This document shows, piece after piece, positions 7,293-15,127 of a DNA stretch of 26,834 nucleotides. Made by a program: the position numbers and the translations under genes. This DNA comes from an uncultured Bacteroidota bacterium. Its GTDB lineage: Bacteria > Bacteroidota > Bacteroidia > UKL13-3. The notes beneath the pieces were generated by a model. It had not been told where the DNA came from and ran no database searches. It saw nothing but the letters and a program-made list of their open reading frames with translations. The stretch's first letter is position 1, and each line of letters opens with the position of its first letter. The DNA lies in the NCBI GenBank assembly GCA_903888395.1, contig CAISTO010000439.1, forward strand, positions 1 to 26,834, written 5' to 3'.

Positions 7293-10118
7293 TTAAAATT
7301 TATAACTCAAATTGATTGAGTAAGATGAACCCACTTTAAAGTTCCAAATTTCATTGTCTTTTCCTGAATTAAAAGATTGATCAGTTCTTCCTTCTCCATT
7401 ATTTTGATAAAAAATGATGTTTTGAGCTAATAAATCTCTAATACCAAATCTAACATCTAACTTTTTGTAAAATGTTTTATTGATTTGTAAATCAATAACA
7501 GAACGTGGTTTTTCCCAATAGCTTGCATATTCTGAATTACCAACGTTTGTTATACGTTCCCCAACTCTGTTAAATGATAAGGAAACACCATACTCCTTTT
7601 TAGTATTTGAATATTGTAAACTTGCATTAATTATATAAGGTGATTGGCCTTGAAGTGGTCTAATAGAATCAGATGTTGCCAAAACTTTTGATACATCTAC
7701 TTGAGATTTAATATAAGCTAAATTACCAATAAAATTCAATCCTTCTAAGAATTGATTTTTAACTTTAAATAATTGTCCAAAATTTAGTTTATAATCTATT
7801 TCTAAACCATAGCTGAAAGCAGATTCTACATTTGAATATCCCATAGTTTTTGGGCTTCCACCTTGTGTTAACGACTTTTCTATTGGGTTTTCAAATTGTT
7901 TATAAAATAATGAGGCTGAAACTAATTGAGCGGGTGTAGGATAAAATTCGTATCGTAAATCATAATTATGAATTCTTGTTCTTTTTAGTTTTGAATCGCC
8001 TTCTACTAATAAATTATCATTGAAATCAAAGAAAGTAAATGGAGCTAATTCTCTGAACTCAGGTCGTGAAACTGTTTGCGAATATGAAGCTCTTAGGTTT
8101 GTTTTTGTATTTAATATATAAACTAGATTTATAGAAGGCAAAAAATCAACTACTGTAGTATCTAAATTATATTTATCAATACTTCCAGTTCTGAAAGTAC
8201 TCAACTTTTGATTATATGATTCTGCTCTAACACCCCAAACAGCCCTGAGTTTATTTGTAATTTTACTATCAAATCTTAAATAAGCAGCATACAAATTACT
8301 AGATGCTGTGTATGCATCAGTAGCTTTAGTTAACTCTTTTAACACAAAACCTTCAGAACTTATATTTTTGTTTGCAAATATTTGATCAATTGGTAAAGTA
8401 TTCAAATCAGGAGTTTTTCCTGGAGCGTATGAATAACCTAACTGACGAGCTTTAAAATCTCTATCTCTATATTGAGCATAACCCCCAAATTTAATTTCGT
8501 TTTTGAATTTTTTAATATTCAATGGTCTTGAAATATCTACACCAGCGTTATATATTTTATCGTTTTGAGTTGAAAAAAATCTTCCAGCAATTTCAGCTTG
8601 AGGGTTAGGACCCAAAGGAATTTGAAAAACTGCAGTTTCATCTCCTGTATTTTTTTGATATCTCACTCTTCTAAAATCAGGTGTTTCCCTGTTTAATCCA
8701 CTGTAACCTAAAGTCCAATTAATTTTAGATTTCATTCTTTTTGCAAAATGTTCACCACTTACTTGATGGCTATTTAATAAGTTTTGAGTGTACCACATTG
8801 CTGTAGATTTCTGAGTCAATCCATTAATCAAATCGTTACCAGTTCTAACCACAGTTTGATCATTAGAATTGATGTTTAACAAGTTTTTGAATGAAATTTT
8901 ATTGCTTTTATTTTTCAAGCTTATATTCCATAAAAATCCGTTTAAAGTATTGATTGTATTTTGCTCATCTAAATAATTAAATTCAGTGTTATTTGCTGCG
9001 TCATAATCTTTTCTAGTAATTTGTTGGGTAGTTGGAGTATTTTGCATCGACATAGAAAATACACTTCCTAATTCCGAAGTTTTTAGCTTCTTTAAATGAC
9101 CCATGCTAAACTGAAAACTATAAGCAGGACGCATAGAAGCATTTTCATTTACTTTAAAGTTATTGTTAAATGGTTTTGCCACTGAAACTAAACGATCCAC
9201 ATCGTCTTTGGTTTGAATGTTATTTTGTAAGCTCTGCATGGTTTTATTATCAGGAAAACTACCAGGTAATTTTCTTGTGCCATCATCTATTCCTAAAAAA
9301 TCAGTTGAACCATTTACATTGGTATTGAATTTGTTAAAAGTTGTAAGGGTGTTGATGCTTGTTCCAAACGATAAATTATAAAAATTTTGATCTGGAATGT
9401 CTTTGGTTTTTATTAAAATTAATCCACCAGCAAATTCTCCACTTAAATCAGGAGTAGCCGATTTTACAATTACAATATTGTCTAATAAATTAGCTGGAAA
9501 AATATCAAATGCAAATGCTTTTCTATCAGGCTCTGAACTTGGAAGTGGCGAACCATTTATAAATGCAGCATTGTATCTATCTGGTAAACCTCTAATAATT
9601 GCATATTTATTATCTTGAATAGTAGCACCACTCACACGTTTTAGTACATCACTTGTATTTCTATCTGGAGTTTTTCTAATGGTTTCTATCGATACCCCAT
9701 CTGAAATGGTAGTTGCATTTTTTTGTTGAATTAACAATGCATTGGCGCTTTCTTTTTTTACTTCACCTCTAATTACAATTTCGTCAAATCCCTTAGTTGA
9801 TTCAACCATTGATATATTAATTGGAGTTACTTCTTTTGCTTTAACCTCTATTCCTGTTAAAACTTTTTTACTATAACCAATGTAACTTACTAGTAAATTA
9901 TAGGTTCCTGGCTTTAAGTTCGACAAAGAGAATTTTCCTTCGTAGTCAGATGATGTGGTTGTTACAGTACCTTCAATGGTAACTTTAACACCTATCAAAA
10001 CTTCACCAGATTTACTGTCAAACACTTTACCAGCAATTTTACCTGTTTGAGCAAAAGTAAAATTGGTAAAAATTGTAAATGTTAAGGAAAGTAAAAGAGA
10101 CGCAATTATTTTTTTCAT
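7293..10118 (-). CDS. TonB-dependent outer-membrane receptor
   Basis: A gated outer-membrane transporter of 941 residues powered by TonB-ExbBD. The start is the ATG at 10118, because it gives a clean signal peptide (about 1-24); an in-frame TTG at 10142 is less likely. Next come a carboxypeptidase-regulatory-like beta-sandwich (about 27-107; G-K-V-F-D and G-E-V-L-I-G-V-K-V motifs), a candidate TonB box near 112-117, the plug (about 135-240, with I-R-G-L-P-D-R-Y-N and the P-D-L-S-G-E-F-A-G-G segment) and a long beta-barrel ending in N-L-S-Y-K-F with the terminal aromatic residue. No SusD-type lipoprotein is adjacent, so it is not a standard SusCD pair. The next gene downstream is the secreted tandem beta-helix protein, whose upstream region shares an operator-like array, so the two probably work together. 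Substrate unknown. Confidence 0.9.
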   Translation of the reverse strand: MKKIIASLLLSLTFTIFTNFTFAQTGKIAGKVFDSKSGEVLIGVKVTIEGTVTTTSSDYEGKFSLSNLKPGTYNLLVSYIGYSKKVLTGIEVKAKEVTPINISMVESTKGFDEIVIRGEVKKESANALLIQQKNATTISDGVSIETIRKTPDRNTSDVLKRVSGATIQDNKYAIIRGLPDRYNAAFINGSPLPSSEPDRKAFAFDIFPANLLDNIVIVKSATPDLSGEFAGGLILIKTKDIPDQNFYNLSFGTSINTLTTFNKFNTNVNGSTDFLGIDDGTRKLPGSFPDNKTMQSLQNNIQTKDDVDRLVSVAKPFNNNFKVNENASMRPAYSFQFSMGHLKKLKTSELGSVFSMSMQNTPTTQQITRKDYDAANNTEFNYLDEQNTINTLNGFLWNISLKNKSNKISFKNLLNINSNDQTVVRTGNDLINGLTQKSTAMWYTQNLLNSHQVSGEHFAKRMKSKINWTLGYSGLNRETPDFRRVRYQKNTGDETAVFQIPLGPNPQAEIAGRFFSTQNDKIYNAGVDISRPLNIKKFKNEIKFGGYAQYRDRDFKARQLGYSYAPGKTPDLNTLPIDQIFANKNISSEGFVLKELTKATDAYTASSNLYAAYLRFDSKITNKLRAVWGVRAESYNQKLSTFRTGSIDKYNLDTTVVDFLPSINLVYILNTKTNLRASYSQTVSRPEFRELAPFTFFDFNDNLLVEGDSKLKRTRIHNYDLRYEFYPTPAQLVSASLFYKQFENPIEKSLTQGGSPKTMGYSNVESAFSYGLEIDYKLNFGQLFKVKNQFLEGLNFIGNLAYIKSQVDVSKVLATSDSIRPLQGQSPYIINASLQYSNTKKEYGVSLSFNRVGERITNVGNSEYASYWEKPRSVIDLQINKTFYKKLDVRFGIRDLLAQNIIFYQNNGEGRTDQSFNSGKDNEIWNFKVGSSYSINLSYKF

Positions 10119-10139
10119 TATCAGTTGTTTATTGTGCTG

Positions 10140-10147
10140 CAAAGAAA
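10140..10147 (-). promoter_or_regulatory. Possible -7 element of the receptor gene
   Basis: TTTCTTTG on the minus strand matches the Bacteroidota -7 consensus TAnnTTTG at all but one defined base, 22 nt before the ATG. The place of a -33 element is taken by the GTTA array, as in activator-dependent promoters. Weak on its own. Confidence 0.3.
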
Positions 10148-10167
10148 ATATTCTACTCTTATGCCAA

Positions 10168-10217
10168 TGTTAAGCATAAGTTATGTATAGGTTACTCAAA
10201 TATTATGTAATTGTTAA
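10168..10217 (-). promoter_or_regulatory. Five half-sites at exact 11-bp spacing upstream of the receptor
   Basis: On the plus strand the hexamers TGTTAA (10168), AGTTAT (10179), GGTTAC (10190), TATTAT (10201) and TGTTAA (10212) start exactly 11 bp apart; read in the gene direction the outer ones are TTAACA. The array lies 50-99 nt before the ATG. Known family parallels are the 11-bp direct repeats of PhoB boxes and the TTAACA repeats bound by Bacillus PhoP. A related array precedes the beta-helix gene. Control by an OmpR/PhoB-type regulator, perhaps in phosphate starvation, is inference. Confidence 0.55.
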
Positions 10218-10223
10218 CAACAA

Positions 10224-10255
10224 AAAAGTCGGCTGATTTCCATCGGCCGACTTTT
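10224..10255 (-). terminator. Terminator of the DHH-FKBP operon
   Basis: AAAAGTCGGCTGAT pairs with ATCGGCCGACTTTT across a 4-nt loop (one G-U pair), giving a GC-rich 14-bp stem flanked by A/T tracts, 24 bp beyond the stop of the last FKBP gene. Confidence 0.85.
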
Positions 10256-10279
10256 AAAAAATTGTTAGGTAATTATTAT

Positions 10280-11167
10280 TTATTGCACTCCTACCAGTTC
10301 ACAATCAAAAATTAGCGTGGCATTAGCAGGAATTGCTCCAGGAGCACCTTTTTCTCCATATGCTAATTCACTTGGAATGATAAAACGCATTTTGTCACCT
10401 ACATGCATTAATTCTATACCTTCTTCCCAACCTTTAATAACCATTCCTTTTCCTAATTGAAATTCTATTGGTTCACCACGTTCCACCGATGAATCGAATT
10501 TTTTTCCATCCATTAAATAACCAGTGTAATGTACCGAAACATATTTTCCTTGTTGTGCTTTTTCGCCTGTTCCTGATTCTACTTTTAAAAATCTTAAACC
10601 GCTTTGCATTTTAATAGTATCTAATCCTGTTACATCATATGGAACAGCAGCTTTTGGTGCCGGACTAGCAACCGCGTCTAATACTTCTACGTCAAAAAAC
10701 AAGGTAGCATTTGGAGGAATTACTCCACCAGCGCCATTTGCGCCATATCCTAAGTTTGAAGGAATAGTAAATGTTGCTTTATCGCCTATGCTTAATAGTT
10801 GAAAACCTTCATCCCAGCCTGAAATTACTTGTCCGGTTCCAACTTTAAAACTAAAAGGTTGGTTTCTGTCTTTTGAACTATCAAACTTTTTTCCATCCTC
10901 TAATGTACCAGTGTAATGAGCCGTTACTTTGTCGCCTTTAATTACTTGTTTGCCATTTCCTTTTTCAGTAATTTTTACTTTTAAACCACTGGCTGTTGTA
11001 AATTCATTATTTTCCATTTTTGTGTCTTCTCTTTTAACTTCTCCTACTACAGTTGATGTTTTTTTTGTAGTTTTAATTTTACTTGTAGTTTTTTTTGTTT
11101 TTGATTGCTGCGCAAACAATATGCTTACAGAACAAATTAAAACTAAGGTTATGCTATATTTTTTCAT
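10280..11167 (-). CDS. Secreted double-domain FKBP-type peptidyl-prolyl isomerase
   Basis: A periplasmic or surface prolyl cis-trans isomerase of 295 residues. A signal peptide (1-19) and a Lys/Thr-rich linker (about 22-50) are followed by two complete FKBP domains (about 60-163 and 188-294). Both keep the active-site residues of FKBP12: Tyr85, Phe95-Asp96, Val114-Ile115, Trp118, Tyr141 and Phe158 in the first; Tyr214, Phe224-Asp225, Val243-Ile244, Trp247, Tyr270 and Phe287 in the second. So both are probably active. It is the last of four FKBP genes in a row, 32 bp after the previous one and followed by a strong terminator. Likely role is folding of exported proteins; specific clients cannot be read from sequence. 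Confidence 0.93.
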   Translation of the reverse strand: MKKYSITLVLICSVSILFAQQSKTKKTTSKIKTTKKTSTVVGEVKREDTKMENNEFTTASGLKVKITEKGNGKQVIKGDKVTAHYTGTLEDGKKFDSSKDRNQPFSFKVGTGQVISGWDEGFQLLSIGDKATFTIPSNLGYGANGAGGVIPPNATLFFDVEVLDAVASPAPKAAVPYDVTGLDTIKMQSGLRFLKVESGTGEKAQQGKYVSVHYTGYLMDGKKFDSSVERGEPIEFQLGKGMVIKGWEEGIELMHVGDKMRFIIPSELAYGEKGAPGAIPANATLIFDCELVGVQ

Positions 11168-11199
11168 AAAAATTGAGGGGGTTTTAGGTTAAAAATATT

Positions 11200-12051
11200 T
11201 TATTTGATATCAATGAGTTCTACATCAAAAATTATGCTTGTAAAAGGTGGTATTGGTCCATTTCCATGGGAGCCATAAGCCAAATACCAAGGAATAATTA
11301 GTCGGCATTTTTCTCCAGTTTTCATTAACCTTAAGCCTTCGTCCCAACCTTTAATTACTTGATTCATTCCTAATACAAATTTAAAAGGTTCTCCTTTAAT
11401 ATTTTCATCAAAAACATCGCCTTCCACTAACCAACCTTTATATTTTACTGAAACCATTGAACCATTTTTAGTCATTGTTCCAGTTGGATTTGGTTTCAAT
11501 ATTTTATATCTCAAACCATTTTTAAGCTTTTTTACTCCTTTTAAACTGTCACAATATTTTTTTAAACGAAGTGAATCACCTTTTATTAATGGTGTATTTT
11601 GTTCTCTTGATTTTTGCTCAATTTCAGTTTGAGTTAAGGCCTCCTGAACATGAAAAAACAAATTTACAATAGATCCTTTTGCCACATAATCTGGCACAGG
11701 TGAACTGAAAGTTTTGTTATAAAAGGTATCCGCTATTATTTTAATTTCTATGCTATCACCAGCGTGTAATTTATAAAATATATTTTGTAATCCTGGTTGT
11801 TCAGTAGGAATATAAAAAGGTTTATCGCTACTTACACTGTTAAAAATTACGGTGTCTTCTAATGGATTACTTACTTTTTTTGCTGTGCCATATAAATCAG
11901 CTAATAAAATCATGTTTGGGATTACTTTTGTCCCTTTTTCATTTTTACTAATAAATCTAAATGCAGTGCCGCCATCGGTTTTTATCCATGTTTGGGCGTT
12001 GATTGTTATTGAAATAATTAATAACGCAATGATGATAGCTGATTTTTTCAT
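11200..12051 (-). CDS. Secreted FKBP-type isomerase with degenerate N-terminal domain
   Basis: A 283-residue exported protein. After a signal peptide (1-19) comes an N-terminal region (about 30-137) that follows the layout of an FKBP domain (F-Y-I-P at 79-82, L-H-A-G-D-S at 95-100, F-F-H-V near 132) but lacks the catalytic aromatic set. The C-terminal domain (about 175-283) is a canonical FKBP: Tyr204, Phe214-Asp215, Val232-Ile233, Trp236, Tyr259 and Phe275. The start codon overlaps the stop of the preceding gene as TAATG, so the two are translationally coupled. It is the most divergent of the three single-active-domain paralogues in this operon. The degenerate half may bind clients or dimerise (inference). 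Confidence 0.9.
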   Translation of the reverse strand: MKKSAIIIALLIISITINAQTWIKTDGGTAFRFISKNEKGTKVIPNMILLADLYGTAKKVSNPLEDTVIFNSVSSDKPFYIPTEQPGLQNIFYKLHAGDSIEIKIIADTFYNKTFSSPVPDYVAKGSIVNLFFHVQEALTQTEIEQKSREQNTPLIKGDSLRLKKYCDSLKGVKKLKNGLRYKILKPNPTGTMTKNGSMVSVKYKGWLVEGDVFDENIKGEPFKFVLGMNQVIKGWDEGLRLMKTGEKCRLIIPWYLAYGSHGNGPIPPFTSIIFDVELIDIK

Positions 12052-12986
12052 TATTTAGTATTGGGTTTAATTTTCAATAATTTTACATCAAAAACCAGTG
12101 TTGTATTTGGTGGAATTGGCCCAGTTCCCTGCTCACCATAACCTAAGTCTGAAGGAATAATAAGCTTTGCTTCTTCACCTTCGTGAAGTAACAAAATCCC
12201 TTCATCCCAACCAGCTATTACTTGACCCGTTCCTAATTTAAAACTAAACGGACTTTCTGTATTTAAATTCTCATCAAATTTTTTCCCGTCTAAAAACATT
12301 CCCGTATAATTCATTTGAACTTCATCACCTTTTTGAGGATAATTACCAGTAGTTGATTTAGTAATGATGTATTTTAAACCCGAAGCAGTTGTATTGATGT
12401 CTTTATATTTGGCAAGCAATGCATTTATTTCTGCTGAATCTTTGCTAGCTCTTTTTATTTGCTCTGCTTGTTTGAGTACTTCTAATTCTTGTTGGTTGTA
12501 TACATTTTCAACTTTTACTATAAAATGTATATAACTGTTTTGCTTTAAAAAAGGTGGTGCCGATTGTTTAAAACTGTTTGTAAACAATGAATCAGCAAAA
12601 ACATCCATTTCTAAACTATCATTTTTTCTTAGGGTTAAAAACACTTTACCTAATGTGGTCTCATCTGCAGGAATAAAATATGGATTGCCAGCGGCATAAG
12701 AACTAAATAAAATGGTATCTCTATTATCGGCTAATTTTCCAGTTCCAAACAAATGAATCATGAGTAACTCACCTGATTTTACTGCTCTTTCTTGGCTATT
12801 TGTTTTTATAATTTTATAGCTAATCGTTTTATTTGATGCAGCACTTTTTTTAACAGGTTTTTTTCCTGTTTCAGGCTTCCCTTTTTGATTGGCACTGAGT
12901 GTTCCATTGCCAAAAAGTTTATCAGTTTTAGCAATGGCCAAAACTGATAAACTTAAAAACAAGATGGTTAAAAACTTATATTTCAT
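12051..12986 (-). CDS. Secreted FKBP-type isomerase with degenerate N-terminal domain
   Basis: A 311-residue exported protein with a signal peptide (1-19) and a basic Lys/Gly-rich linker (about 24-53). The N-terminal degenerate FKBP-like region (about 55-165) carries the paralogue signature F-I-P-A-D-E-T-T-L (104-112), a L-R-K-N-D-S turn and V-E-N-V-Y-N-Q-Q-E-L-E. A coiled segment (about 165-195) connects it to the canonical FKBP domain (about 200-306) with Tyr227, Phe237-Asp238, Val256-Ile257, Trp260, Tyr283 and Phe299. It is closely related to the lipoprotein encoded immediately upstream. Both junctions are TAATG overlaps, so three successive FKBP genes are translationally coupled. Confidence 0.92.
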   Translation of the reverse strand: MKYKFLTILFLSLSVLAIAKTDKLFGNGTLSANQKGKPETGKKPVKKSAASNKTISYKIIKTNSQERAVKSGELLMIHLFGTGKLADNRDTILFSSYAAGNPYFIPADETTLGKVFLTLRKNDSLEMDVFADSLFTNSFKQSAPPFLKQNSYIHFIVKVENVYNQQELEVLKQAEQIKRASKDSAEINALLAKYKDINTTASGLKYIITKSTTGNYPQKGDEVQMNYTGMFLDGKKFDENLNTESPFSFKLGTGQVIAGWDEGILLLHEGEEAKLIIPSDLGYGEQGTGPIPPNTTLVFDVKLLKIKPNTK

Positions 12987-13879
12987 TATTTGTGATCATC
13001 AGCTGCTGGTTTTGCAGGAGCTGGATTTATTTTTAACAATTTAACATCAAAAATAAGCGTTGAGTTTGGAGGAATTGGCCCGCCACCTTGTTCGCCATAA
13101 GCCAAACGAGCAGGAATAATAAACTTAGCTTCTTCGCCTTCATGTAATAACATCACTGCTTCGTCCCAACCTGCTATTACTTGACGCATGCCAGCTGTAA
13201 ATTTAAAAGGAGTTGCTGCATTTTGGTTTTCATCAAACTTAGTTCCGTTTAATAAAAGTCCAGTATAAAGCATTTCTACTTCTTGGCCCAATTTAGGCAT
13301 TTTACCTGAGCTTGGTTTTGTAATTACATATTTTAAACCAGAAGCAGTAGTTTGAACACCAGTTAAACTAGCCAAATAAGAAGTTGCAGCTAATGAATCG
13401 GCTAAAACTGCTTTTGCTTTTTCTTCACCACGCATGGTTTCTAATTCGCTTTGGTTATATACATTTTCCACTTTTACATAAAAATGAATACTTCCACCTG
13501 GTTTTAAAAAAACTGGAGCAGGCTGACCAAAACTTTTTAAGAATAAGCTATCAGCACTTACAGTAAATTCAGCGCTATCGCCTTTATGTAACATCATAAA
13601 TACATCTTTTAAAGTAGTTTCATCAGCAGGAATAAAATATGCTTTACCCATTTTATATGAATTAAACACAGTGGTATCTTTTCCACCTAATGAATCTGCC
13701 AATGGACATAATCCAACCATTTGAATCATCATTAAATCACCTTTTGTAATTAAGCGTGCGGTGTCTGAACTTTCTATAATTCTATATGACATTCCACCTT
13801 CAGTAGTTTGCATTTTTTTGCCACAGCTACTTACTCCAAACATGGCTAACGCAGCCGTAATCATTACTAATTTTCTCAT
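12986..13879 (-). CDS. FKBP-type isomerase lipoprotein, GldI-like
   Basis: A 297-residue lipid-anchored prolyl isomerase. The signal peptide ends in F-G-V-S-S-C, placing the lipidated Cys at 19. A degenerate FKBP-like region (about 30-140, with I-P-A-D-E-T-T-L at 83-90 and V-E-N-V-Y-N-Q-S-E-L-E near 137-147) precedes a canonical FKBP domain (about 178-285) with Tyr205, Phe215-Asp216, Val234-Ile235, Trp238, Tyr261 and Phe278. GldI, an FKBP lipoprotein needed for gliding/T9SS in Flavobacterium, has this architecture, and from memory lies near a DHH phosphoesterase gene, as here. The window contains T9SS substrates, so a GldI role is plausible but not proven. First FKBP of four, 30 bp after the DHH gene. 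Confidence 0.88.
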   Translation of the reverse strand: MRKLVMITAALAMFGVSSCGKKMQTTEGGMSYRIIESSDTARLITKGDLMMIQMVGLCPLADSLGGKDTTVFNSYKMGKAYFIPADETTLKDVFMMLHKGDSAEFTVSADSLFLKSFGQPAPVFLKPGGSIHFYVKVENVYNQSELETMRGEEKAKAVLADSLAATSYLASLTGVQTTASGLKYVITKPSSGKMPKLGQEVEMLYTGLLLNGTKFDENQNAATPFKFTAGMRQVIAGWDEAVMLLHEGEEAKFIIPARLAYGEQGGGPIPPNSTLIFDVKLLKINPAPAKPAADDHK

Positions 13880-13909
13880 TTTATTTTTATTTATTTATTT
13901 TATTTTCTT

Positions 13910-14920
13910 TTATTTTAAATATGCTGCGTATTCCTTGATAGCATCTTTCAATTTAATTTCTATATTATCTAAGGTATCTTTACTTTCTCCGCCGGCCGCA
14001 CTAAAATGTCCGCCACCGTTAAAATATTTTCTTGCAAATTCATTAGCAGGGAAATTGCCTTTGGCCCTAAAACTCATTTTTCGAGCAGAAGTTCTATCCA
14101 CTACTAATATTGAAAACTTAATTCCTTCTATCGATAAACCGTAGTTTACCAAACCCTCAGAATCACCAACAATAATATTATATTTTTCTAAATCTTCTGC
14201 AGAAACTAAAATAATTGCTGTTTTATACTCACGCAATATTTGCATTCTTTCGTTTAAACAGAAACCAATAAAGCGTGTTCTGTTCTCTGAATAATGGTCG
14301 TAAATATTTTCAAAAATCAAGTTGCTTTCAGCCCCTTTTTCTAATAATTCGGCTGCAACTCTGTGCGTAGTTGGGGTGGTGCTTCCGTGTTTAAACGAAG
14401 CAGTATCGGTCATTATTCCAGCATATAAACACGATGCAATTTCTTTATTCACCAAATGTTCAAATTGTAAAGTTTGAATGAACCAATAAATTAGTTCGCA
14501 AGTGCTACTGGCTTTGCTGGTCCATAACCTATAATCATCAAAATTTTCTGGTTCTAAATGATGGTCAATCATTACTTTTTTAGCCGATGATTTTGCCACT
14601 AAATCGCCCAAAAGATTGATTCTTTTTAATGCGTTAAAATCTAGGCAAAATATAAAATCAGCATCAGCTACCATTTGAGTAGCTAATTCAGTTTCTTCTT
14701 CAAAATTGATAACCGTTTTTTCGCCTGGCATCCAATTTAAAAATACACCATAATCGGTTGGAGTTATTACTTGTGAGGTAATGTTTAGTTGCAACAAAAA
14801 ATTGTATAAACCTAAGCTCGACCCAAGCGCATCGGCATCGGGCTTATGGTGTGTAGTAATTACTATTTTAGGTTTTGTGTTGGCTAGTAATAAAGGTTTT
14901 AGCTCAGCTATATTATTCAT
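13910..14920 (-). CDS. DHH-family phosphoesterase, NrnA/PAP-phosphatase-like
   Basis: A cytoplasmic Mn2+-dependent phosphoesterase of 336 residues. Bacterial members degrade short oligoribonucleotides and/or convert 3'-phosphoadenosine 5'-phosphate to AMP; some relatives cleave cyclic dinucleotides or pApA. The DHH domain shows motif I H-H-K-P-D-A-D-A-L-G-S-S (24-35), motif II C-L-D-F-N (92-96), the D-H-H triad (119-121) and a later M-T-D-T-A-S-F segment (170-176). The C-terminal DHHA1 domain has the nucleotide-binding G-G-G-H-x-x-A-A-G-G (about 301-310). No signal peptide. Likely the first gene of the FKBP operon, with a promoter candidate just upstream. The exact substrate cannot be fixed by sequence reading. 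Confidence 0.92.
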   Translation of the reverse strand: MNNIAELKPLLLANTKPKIVITTHHKPDADALGSSLGLYNFLLQLNITSQVITPTDYGVFLNWMPGEKTVINFEEETELATQMVADADFIFCLDFNALKRINLLGDLVAKSSAKKVMIDHHLEPENFDDYRLWTSKASSTCELIYWFIQTLQFEHLVNKEIASCLYAGIMTDTASFKHGSTTPTTHRVAAELLEKGAESNLIFENIYDHYSENRTRFIGFCLNERMQILREYKTAIILVSAEDLEKYNIIVGDSEGLVNYGLSIEGIKFSILVVDRTSARKMSFRAKGNFPANEFARKYFNGGGHFSAAGGESKDTLDNIEIKLKDAIKEYAAYLK

Positions 14921-14941
14921 TCAATTTTTTGTAAAGCAGCG

Positions 14942-14972
14942 CAAATGTCGTTAAAAACCAAACAAAAACAAG
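14942..14972 (-). promoter_or_regulatory. Candidate promoter of the DHH-FKBP operon
   Basis: On the minus strand CTTG (14972-14969), a 19-bp spacer and GACATTTG (14949-14942) approximate the Bacteroidota promoter TTTG-N19-TAnnTTTG with one mismatch in each box. It lies 21 nt before the DHH start codon. Confidence 0.4.
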
Positions 14973-15127
14973 GTGATTTGTAACACTTATTCAATAATTA
15001 TAAATGGAAGTCTAGTTTTTGGTAATTTTTAAGAATAAAAACCTATAAAACCGTATATTTTCTTAAGATTGAAAATAATTTAAAGCTCATCAGCATTTTT
15101 ATCCCAAACATTTTATATCATTGAAAT

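Noticed and set aside
10118..10142. Longer receptor start at an in-frame TTG (10142)
   Set aside because: The ATG at 10118 gives a standard signal peptide and leaves room for the -7 element, which would overlap the TTG.
13761..14144. 127-codon plus-strand frame with hydrophobic segments
   Set aside because: It lies antisense across the well-supported lipoprotein FKBP and DHH genes, and its hydrophobicity comes from the opposite strand's Lys/Asn/Glu codons.
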